From the NCBI GenBank assembly GCA_030612175.1, contig JAUWOJ010000073.1, positions 1-5,265 on the forward strand: a stretch of 5,265 nucleotides of DNA. The letters run 5' to 3'. A program made the position numbers and the translations under genes. Each line of letters begins with the position of its first letter. Positions within the stretch are counted from its first letter, which is position 1. Positions 1-4,736 of the stretch are shown in pieces. The notes below the pieces were generated by a model. The model ran no database searches. It saw only the letters and a program-made list of their open reading frames with translations, and had not been told where the DNA came from. Origin of the DNA: Candidatus Bipolaricaulota bacterium. GTDB lineage: Bacteria > Bipolaricaulota > Bipolaricaulia > UBA7950 > UBA9294.

Positions 1-95
1 CTTTGCCTCTCCACGGACTTTATCTGTCGCTTCAAGGCGAAGACTGGAGGCCCCGCTGATCCCCCGTCGTGCTCTTTTGTGGTCTTCGTTCACTC

Positions 96-158
96 CTACA
101 CTCGACCTCCCATGGTGAGTGTAAGGATCGCCTTCTGAGTATGCAAGCGGTTCTCCGC
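96..158 (-). pseudogene. Detached copy of the last 20 codons and stop of the transcarbamylase gene
   Basis: The minus strand encodes the same AENRLHTQKAILTLTMGGRV plus TAG as the gene at 2559-3581. There are two base differences (123 and 135), both third-position and silent (Leu CTT/CTC and Gln CAG/CAA). Upstream the reading frame stays open to about 302, but the translation (ending REEPEQIG before AENR) has no transcarbamylase resemblance and there is no start with a ribosome-binding site. It is therefore a severed gene end, not a gene. Base 159 also matches, giving a 64-bp repeat. Confidence 0.85.
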
Positions 159-229
159 CCCAATCTGTTCTGGCTCCTCACGCTCCAGGCAAGATTTATC
201 TCTCGCCCGTTCGTTGCCCTCACTCAAGA

Positions 230-254
230 CGCAAAGATCTTGGCGCTCTTTGCG
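230..254. other. Perfect 8-bp inverted repeat downstream of the epimerase-like gene
   Basis: CGCAAAGA (230-237) and TCTTTGCG (247-254) form a perfect stem with a 9-nt loop. In transcript direction it begins 68 nt after the epimerase-like stop and is followed by CGTCTTGAG, with no U run. On the plus strand it is followed by GTTTTG. A weak or Rho-assisted 3'-end structure is possible, but a standard intrinsic terminator is not supported. Confidence 0.4.
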
Positions 255-322
255 GTTTTGTGAGAGGCTTATCTCGTGCGTCTTTCTCTGTGTAACCCTA
301 CCTTATCTGCGAGGAACCCTAT

Positions 323-1279
323 TTATGAATGAAGCGTAAGTGTTCCCATAGCTAAGATCTCTACCAGAGAGTGACTGAAGCCAGCATCTACCACTTTTCC
401 TGCCTTAATGTGGAGCTTTAGCGTCGTTACCTGGGGGCCGCCAATGGTAGAAATGTCGCCGCCTGACTCAAAGTAGAGCTCTAGGGCACCATCGGATAGT
501 TCTACTTCCTCTTGTTCTACCATAGCAATGCCCACGGCAACTGTTCCGGTTCCACAGGCCGGCTCGATAGAGCCTATGGAGATCCTGTGCGGGAAAATAA
601 CTCGCCCACTATTGGTGGGGTTTAGGGGGTCTAGATCATAAAGTGCAAGATCAGCATTTCTTTGTTTCAGATATCTGTGGCCATCAAATGCATCTTGCAG
701 CTTCTTTAGAATTGTGAGCGTTTTGTTGTCAAGAATTTCAAATCCGATCTCAGGATACTGTCGAGTAATTTCGTCCGCATTTAAGACAAGGAATTTTCCT
801 ACCCTCATAGCCTTTACGCCATTGACCTTTATCGCTTGAATCCCTAATTCATAGCACTCAACAACAAACGACTTCATGTTGGTGTCTACTCTTTCAACCC
901 TTCCGTTGTTGCTTCTTACTTCTATTGGGATCGGTCCTGCATCGGTTTGAAGCACGACCTGCGTGACTGGCTCTGTAACTTCTACGTCTAGTTTCTCTGA
1001 AAGATCTGTTTCAACTAATGCTCTACCGAGTACTTGAGTAAACCCACCGCATACAGCGATGAAGCCTCTTGAGGCAGCATCGACGATTCTTGCCTTCAGA
1101 GGAGCATTGCGTTCAGATTTGTAAAGCAAGCCAGCTTGGTGGCCCCTAATATTCGGAGCGTTCAGTGCAGATAATCCAACTTCTAGCTCTTTGCCTTTCG
1201 CTATTTGGCACCCATCAAGGAGGAGTATTTCATTACCGCCCATATGGCCCTTTATAAAAGTAAGTCTTTCTCTAGTCAC
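323..1279 (-). CDS. DapF-fold amino-acid racemase/epimerase or isomerase, substrate unknown
   Basis: From the GTG at 1279 the protein has 318 residues, within the usual range for the diaminopimelate epimerase fold (DapF, proline racemase, PrpF). The first-strand motif FIKGHMGGNEILLLDG (8-23) replaces the F-x-K-M-x-G-x-GN-D-F pattern of DapF. Each half of the pseudo-symmetric protein supplies one cysteine: Cys77 in AVCGGFTQ and Cys242 in EPACGTGTVAVG. Both acid-base cysteines of a two-base, cofactor-independent racemase are thus present. The second motif is canonical, but the first is CGGFT instead of CGNG, so true diaminopimelate epimerase is unlikely. Another amino-acid epimerase or a methylaconitate-type isomerase is more plausible. 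It is probably cytosolic, as no signal or membrane segment is seen. It is the last gene of the visible series and lies between the direct repeats. Sampled composition is AT-rich (25 of 60 at 841-900). Starting at 1297 would add six residues. Confidence 0.82.
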   Translation of the reverse strand: MTRERLTFIKGHMGGNEILLLDGCQIAKGKELEVGLSALNAPNIRGHQAGLLYKSERNAPLKARIVDAASRGFIAVCGGFTQVLGRALVETDLSEKLDVEVTEPVTQVVLQTDAGPIPIEVRSNNGRVERVDTNMKSFVVECYELGIQAIKVNGVKAMRVGKFLVLNADEITRQYPEIGFEILDNKTLTILKKLQDAFDGHRYLKQRNADLALYDLDPLNPTNSGRVIFPHRISIGSIEPACGTGTVAVGIAMVEQEEVELSDGALELYFESGGDISTIGGPQVTTLKLHIKAGKVVDAGFSHSLVEILAMGTLTLHS

Positions 1280-1285
1280 TTGGTT

Positions 1286-1289
1286 CCTC
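1286..1289 (-). promoter_or_regulatory. Ribosome-binding site deciding the epimerase-like start
   Basis: GAGG lies six bases (AACCAA) before GTG at 1279 on the minus strand. The alternative in-frame GTG at 1297 has only a weak AGAG touching the start codon, so the shorter protein is preferred. Confidence 0.6.
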
Positions 1290-1368
1290 GCTTTCACTCT
1301 TGTGCGTCCCGAGACCTATTGCACAGAATATCGCTGTCAAAGTAGTATTCCGTATTCGTAGGGCTTTC

Positions 1369-1390
1369 CAGGCGGAGAAGATCCTCACAC
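1369..1390 (+). repeat. Short inverted, internally deleted echo of the transcarbamylase 3' end
   Basis: CAGGCGGAGAA (1369-1379) followed directly by GATCCTCACAC (1380-1390) matches two 11-bp blocks of the coding strand of the transcarbamylase end (complement of 2614-2624 and of 2582-2592). They are in the same order but lack the 21 bases between them, which is seven codons exactly. It lies on the plus strand, opposite to the other copies. A looser CACCA...AGGT resemblance continues to about 1403. No gene runs into it, so it reads as a decayed fragment. Chance similarity is not excluded. Confidence 0.45.
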
Positions 1391-1440
1391 CACACCACTA
1401 GGTGCAGCATCCTGCCCTTCTTGTCTCTAAATCAAGGATT

Positions 1441-2304
1441 CTAGCGTTCTCGCTCTAATTCGAATGAGAGGCAGTGGGGGCCTTCACCGGCAGAGGCAAA
1501 GGTTTCTGTTGCCGGATCAAGGACCTTCAACCCTCTGGCCCTAACCATCTTATTGAGCTTGTTCCCTCTGAATGAAAGTACCTTGTCATCCCCCAAAGCA
1601 AGCATGTTGATTTCGTTCCGGTAAGCATGTTCGGCCGGTACTTTGATCAGCTCCCAGCCGAGGGCGTCAAGGAACCCGATGAAATAGCCTGGTACCGCAT
1701 CCTTGCAGACAATCGCTAGTTTATCCGCAACCGGCGAGAAGATGACATCCAAGTGGTTCCATTTCGAGAGGAACTCTACAACAAAAACGCGCTTGCCATA
1801 CTCGGCCAGGATCTCCCTTGCATTCTCAAAGCCTGAGTATGTGCTGCGGTTGCCATTTCCTACAATAAGCGTGTTCTCGTCCAGACAGAAGCAGTCTCCT
1901 CCCTCTACACACCCGCGGGTGATTTGCTTGGGCAAGACCGTTTCGCCCAGTTCTTCAAGAGTTTCCTTAACGATTCGCTCTTCGCCCTTGCGTTCCTGAT
2001 AGCGGAAGCGACCGACCAGTACCCCATCCGGAGTATTCACACCAAAATCCCGGGTGCTCGCCTGCCAGGGCAGTTTAGGAGACAGTTCTTCGATCCAGCT
2101 AATTTCAATACCCAAATCTTCAAATACAGCCTGAAACTCTGCGTGCTCCCTTACCCATACCTGTTGATCCGGCCTGACTCCTTTGTCGTAGAGATCGCGA
2201 GCTATATCACTTAGGGGCATAATGTTGTAGTACGTTGGCTTGGCCAGCAATATGCGGTTCAGCTTCCCTGTTGAGTTGTAAACGATGGTATGCTTCTTCT
2301 CCAT
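1441..2304 (-). CDS. Arginine deiminase/DDAH-family guanidino-group hydrolase
   Basis: This 287-residue protein belongs to the guanidino-group-modifying (pentein fold) superfamily. In order it shows the substrate-binding RD at residues 85-86 (STRDFGV), EGGD at 134-137, NRS at 152-154, the catalytic histidine in NHLD (His184), and the C-terminal nucleophile in GEGPHCLSFEL (Cys278). The complete Cys/His/acidic set indicates an active enzyme. Family members use a thiouronium intermediate to turn arginine, methylated arginine or related guanidines into ureido compounds plus ammonia or an amine. HLD and GPxC resemble arginine deiminase, but the length is nearer DDAH and simple amidinohydrolases than the roughly 400-residue deiminase. 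Substrate is unassigned. The ureido product would be a natural substrate for the transcarbamylases just upstream, which is inferred from context. The gene lies between the 64-bp direct repeats. It has a 254-nt leader and may have its own promoter, though I see no convincing -35/-10 pair. Confidence 0.88.
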   Translation of the reverse strand: MEKKHTIVYNSTGKLNRILLAKPTYYNIMPLSDIARDLYDKGVRPDQQVWVREHAEFQAVFEDLGIEISWIEELSPKLPWQASTRDFGVNTPDGVLVGRFRYQERKGEERIVKETLEELGETVLPKQITRGCVEGGDCFCLDENTLIVGNGNRSTYSGFENAREILAEYGKRVFVVEFLSKWNHLDVIFSPVADKLAIVCKDAVPGYFIGFLDALGWELIKVPAEHAYRNEINMLALGDDKVLSFRGNKLNKMVRARGLKVLDPATETFASAGEGPHCLSFELERER

Positions 2305-2312
2305 AGTTCTAT

Positions 2313-2316
2313 CTCC
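2313..2316 (-). promoter_or_regulatory. Ribosome-binding site deciding the deiminase start
   Basis: GGAG on the minus strand is eight bases before ATG at 2304. The frame is open to an ATG at 2430, but that start has an AGGGA abutting it with no spacing, and the extra 42 residues match nothing in the family. Confidence 0.7.
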
Positions 2317-2483
2317 AGTCACAAACGATTTGCTCTGCTTCGAAACAAACCTCCAAGGAGCCCAAAAACCTTCAAATCTTACACATTCACTCACCTTCAC
2401 ATCTGTACCGCCTTGACGGCGACTGTTCATTCCCTGTCAGGCAAATCTTCCTAATCTCGTGTTTTCTTTTATTTGAGGCCTAG

Positions 2484-2518
2484 CCCATGAAGTGAGTCCA
2501 ATCCCTCCACTTCGTGGG
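2484..2518. other. 11-bp hairpin in the transcarbamylase-deiminase gap
   Basis: CCCATGAAGTG (2484-2494) pairs with CACTTCGTGGG (2508-2518) through one G-T wobble, leaving a 13-nt loop. It begins about 40 nt after the transcarbamylase stop in transcript direction. The minus strand continues with CTAGGCC and then A-rich sequence, so there is no U tract for a standard intrinsic terminator. It could be an mRNA-stabilising or attenuating hairpin. Confidence 0.5.
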
Positions 2519-2558
2519 GCCCGTTACCTGCAAGGTTTAAGGATAGACCCCGGGCGTT

Positions 2559-2622
2559 CTACACTCGACCTCCCATGGTGAGTGTGAGGATCGCCTTTTG
2601 AGTATGCAAGCGGTTCTCCGCC
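2559..2622 (-). repeat. 64-bp direct repeat, copy within the transcarbamylase 3' end
   Basis: This segment codes the final residues AENRLHTQKAILTLTMGGRV and the stop. It matches 96-159 in the same orientation at 62 of 64 bases by hand count. Homology stops abruptly at 2622/159. On the other side it can be stretched a few bases with a gap (CGTTC, then TACA). Confidence 0.93.
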
Positions 2623-3581
2623 TGATCGTAGATCCAGGAGAGATCGTTGTCACAGACTTCTGGATCGGCTTCATGGCCGCGGTCGATAGGCATGCACTGC
2701 AACAGGTATCCAGGAGCACAGAGCTTCTTCTGCTGTTCGGCAGTGTAGCGCCAGTCCTGGTACTTCTGCGCGAGCATAAGTTCTTCTTCTTTTCCGATGT
2801 CGTAGCGCTTGCCAGTGAACCAGTTGCGCGGGAAGACGACCGTTGCGCCGTCGAGTGCCCTATCCATATCATGAACGATCTCGAACGAGCCACATGAGTT
2901 GCTCGCCAGGTCATGGCACTGCTTTATCACGTTCGGGTCGAGGTCGAACTCGGGTGGGTTGGCGACGACAACGTCCATGCCATACATCGCCGAGATGAGC
3001 GCCGTCCCCTGCACCGAGCAGCGGCCACGAACCCACGGGGTGTAGGCCCAGGTGATTACGATCTTTTTCCCCTTTACGTCACCAAGCTTCTCGCGCATCG
3101 TATAGATGTCGGTGAGTGACTGACAGGGATGGTTGATGTCCGATGCCATGTTGATGATCGGTACTTCGGCGTGTTCGGCGAACTTGCGCATCACTTCGTC
3201 CCCATGACCGTAGTACTTAATCTCGTCATCGAGGAGACGGATCCCGATCCCGTCGCAGAACCGGGCCATTGCCTTGGCAGTATCCTTTACCGTCTCACCG
3301 GCGCCTGGCTTGTCTTCGAGCGAGAGGCGCATCGTGTTCGGGTTCATGAACTGGGAGTGACCCCCGAGTTGGGTCATCGCGGTTTCAAATGACATGCGCG
3401 TGCGCGTCGATCCGGCAAAGAAGAGCATGGCAAACGTCTTGTACTCGAGGTACGGATGCGGCTTGCTGCTGTAGTAGAGGCCTTTCATCTGATCGGTGAC
3501 CTTCATCGCGATGTCGTACTCCTCGCGTGTCCAGTCAAGCTCGCTGATCAGGCTACGTCCCTTAAGATCGAACCAACTCAT
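2559..3581 (-). CDS. Knotted transcarbamylase paralog (YgeW/UTCase-like), substrate unknown
   Basis: This 340-residue paralog of the preceding gene carries STRTR (58-62, carbamoyl-phosphate binding), GETV (95-98), HPCQS (151-155), ITWAYTPW (176-183, start of the knotted region), DPNV (215-218) and AENRLHTQKA (321-330). Together these place it among the knotted transcarbamylases, near the YgeW type, in which STRTR, GET and WAYSP also occur. The normally invariant HCLP substrate motif is changed to QCMP (295-298). The Glu144 position of acetylornithine carbamoyltransferase is Ala146, after INM. It keeps the carbamoyl-phosphate half of the site but has an altered acceptor half, so either a non-standard substrate or a partner role in a mixed oligomer with the 3600-4637 product is possible. 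The two share matching blocks such as MTQLGGH, but differ through much of their length and are not a recent duplication. The last 20 codons plus stop are repeated at 96-158. Ornithine carbamoyltransferase would be a misleading label. Confidence 0.92.
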   Translation of the reverse strand: MSWFDLKGRSLISELDWTREEYDIAMKVTDQMKGLYYSSKPHPYLEYKTFAMLFFAGSTRTRMSFETAMTQLGGHSQFMNPNTMRLSLEDKPGAGETVKDTAKAMARFCDGIGIRLLDDEIKYYGHGDEVMRKFAEHAEVPIINMASDINHPCQSLTDIYTMREKLGDVKGKKIVITWAYTPWVRGRCSVQGTALISAMYGMDVVVANPPEFDLDPNVIKQCHDLASNSCGSFEIVHDMDRALDGATVVFPRNWFTGKRYDIGKEEELMLAQKYQDWRYTAEQQKKLCAPGYLLQCMPIDRGHEADPEVCDNDLSWIYDQAENRLHTQKAILTLTMGGRV

Positions 3582-3586
3582 GTGAT

Positions 3587-3594
3587 CCTCCTTT
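3587..3594 (-). promoter_or_regulatory. Strong ribosome-binding site for the second transcarbamylase
   Basis: AAAGGAGG on the minus strand sits in the 18-nt gap after the TGA of the upstream gene, five bases (ATCAC) before ATG at 3581. It is a near-perfect anti-16S match. It confirms the start and points to co-transcription with efficient independent initiation. Confidence 0.85.
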
Positions 3595-3599
3595 ATGGA

Positions 3600-4637
3600 T
3601 CAGCCCATGATCAGGGCCATCATCCCCTTCTGACCATGCAGGCGGTTCGCCGCTTCCTCGATGATGATCGAGTCCGGCCCGTCGATTACCTCGTCGGTCA
3701 CTTCCATGTCGCGATCGGCGGGGAGGCAGTGCATATAGAAGGCGTCGTTTGTGAGAGCCATCTTCTCTTTCGTCGCGATCCAGCCCTTGTTCGCCTCGAA
3801 GACCGCTTTCGCCTTCTCCGGGTCCATCACGCCCGAGCCGTCGGTCGGTTGAACGGTCCACGCCTTCGGATAGACAACATCTACCCCCTCAAACGACTGG
3901 TCCATGTCATGAACGATCCTAAACGCCCCGCCGTGCTTCTTGGCGAGATCCTTAGTCGCGTTAAGCACGTTCGGGTCGAGGTCGAGCCCCTTAGGGTGAG
4001 CGAGGGTGACATCCATCCCCATCATCGCCGCGGAGATGATCGCACTCTGCGGAACAGCGAGCGGTTTCTCCACCGATCCAGAATAGGCCCAGCTCATGAC
4101 GAACTTCTTCCCCTGGAGATTGTGGCCCAGTTTCTCCTGCATTACCATCACGTCGGCGAGAGCCTGGCAGGGGTGGTACATGTCATCCTCCATGTTGATT
4201 ACAGGAACGCGCGACCACTTGGCGAACTCGCGCACAATCAGGTTCCCCTTGCCATACTGCCACCCGGTCGGTTTCCCGTAGATGCGGATGGCGATGGCAT
4301 CTCCCATCTCGGCGAGGACGCGGGCGACATCGGAAATTCGTTCGGTGGAGTACGCCTTCTCCTCACCCTTGAGCGCCGGAGTGTAGACCGCGCCGGGCTG
4401 TAGGAAGGGGGCGTGCCCGCCAAGTTGGGTCATCCCCACCTCGAACGAATTGCGCGTGCGCAAGCTTGAGTTGTAAAACAGCATGTTGAGTGTCATGTCC
4501 TCCAAAATGTGGTGCTTCTCGCGCCGGATCTGCTTTCTCTTGAGGTCGTGAGCGGTGTCGAGCATCATTTCGATCTCGTCTCGTGAAAAATCAAGCCAGG
4601 TCAGGAAATCCCGACCACGTAAACTGGTGTTGGACAT
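3600..4637 (-). CDS. Knotted transcarbamylase, N-acetylornithine carbamoyltransferase-like, substrate uncertain
   Basis: This 345-residue protein has the full aspartate/ornithine transcarbamylase fold. The carbamoyl-phosphate motif SLRTR is at residues 58-62, HPCQ at 155-158, the substrate-side motif HCLPADR at 303-309 and NRLHGQK at 331-337. WAYSGSVEKPLAVPQ (183-197) corresponds to the knotted region of acetylornithine, succinylornithine and YgeW-type enzymes. The end aligns well with Xanthomonas acetylornithine carbamoyltransferase (KMALTN...HCLP...NRLH-QK), and VINME (146-150) keeps its Glu144 equivalent. In my by-eye alignment from memory, however, Trp77, Glu92, Arg298 and carboxylated Lys302 of that enzyme become Thr86, Thr98, Asp308 and Glu312. 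Carbamoyl transfer between carbamoyl phosphate and an amino group, or phosphorolysis in reverse, is therefore well supported, but acetylornithine as acceptor is not. It is a cytosolic enzyme, trimeric in its family. The gene is GC-rich and ends 18 nt before its paralog. Confidence 0.92.
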   Translation of the reverse strand: MSNTSLRGRDFLTWLDFSRDEIEMMLDTAHDLKRKQIRREKHHILEDMTLNMLFYNSSLRTRNSFEVGMTQLGGHAPFLQPGAVYTPALKGEEKAYSTERISDVARVLAEMGDAIAIRIYGKPTGWQYGKGNLIVREFAKWSRVPVINMEDDMYHPCQALADVMVMQEKLGHNLQGKKFVMSWAYSGSVEKPLAVPQSAIISAAMMGMDVTLAHPKGLDLDPNVLNATKDLAKKHGGAFRIVHDMDQSFEGVDVVYPKAWTVQPTDGSGVMDPEKAKAVFEANKGWIATKEKMALTNDAFYMHCLPADRDMEVTDEVIDGPDSIIIEEAANRLHGQKGMMALIMG

Positions 4638-4643
4638 ATAAAT

Positions 4644-4648
4644 CTCCT
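4644..4648 (-). promoter_or_regulatory. Ribosome-binding site for the first transcarbamylase
   Basis: The minus strand reads AGGAG, six bases (ATTTAT), then ATG at 4637. This fixes the start of the 345-residue protein. Confidence 0.8.
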
Positions 4649-4661
4649 AGTACTTCTGGTG

Positions 4662-4704
4662 TTTTGGGTTCGTTGGGTTCGTTGAGTTCATGGGGTTTAT
4701 GGGG
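4662..4704. repeat. Degenerate 9-nt tandem repeat in the M20-transcarbamylase gap
   Basis: On the plus strand four successive 9-mers read TTCGTTGGG, TTCGTTGAG, TTCATGGGG and TTTATGGGG (4669-4704), preceded by a partial unit TTTTGGG (4662-4668). The G runs make the plus strand weakly G-quadruplex-capable, but one loop is about 14 nt. On the transcript of the flanking genes this is a C-rich, A/C-biased leader just upstream of the ribosome-binding site of the 3600-4637 gene. A slippage-generated microsatellite is the simplest reading. A regulatory role is not shown. Confidence 0.75.
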
Positions 4705-4736
4705 AGTAGGATATGGGTTTGACAGTTATTGTTCAT

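Larger units (their letters stand above)
1..322. other. Intergenic left end without an intact gene
   Basis: Apart from the transcarbamylase 3'-end copy at 96-158 and the hairpin at 230-254, I see no gene, RNA or promoter that I can support. Short open frames on either strand here lack conserved motifs and good ribosome-binding sites. Bases 1-60 are fairly GC-rich (34 of 60), closer to the transcarbamylase genes than to the epimerase gene. Confidence 0.6.

Noticed and set aside
159..302. Open frame continuing upstream from the detached transcarbamylase end
   Set aside because: The translation does not resemble any transcarbamylase segment and has no credible start, so a third complete gene is not supported.
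1280..1297. Start of the epimerase-like gene at the upstream GTG
   Set aside because: Only a weak AGAG abuts it. The GTG at 1279 has GAGG at six bases and still precedes the conserved first strand.
2305..2430. 42-residue N-terminal extension of the deiminase
   Set aside because: The ATG at 2430 lacks a properly spaced ribosome-binding site and the extension has no family resemblance, while the ATG at 2304 has GGAG at eight bases.
2537..2914. Minus-strand 125-codon frame overlapping the transcarbamylase 3' end, and its echo at 32-223
   Set aside because: They share sequence only because the 64-bp repeat is read in the wrong frame. Neither has motifs.
3456..4403. 315-codon open frame on the plus strand opposite both transcarbamylases
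   Set aside because: It is antisense to two genes with full motif sets, spans their junction, shows no domain and is an artefact of GC-rich coding sequence.
3600..4637. Confident naming as argF' (N-acetylornithine carbamoyltransferase)
   Set aside because: Overall similarity is good, but the acceptor-defining residues appear substituted, so no symbol is given.
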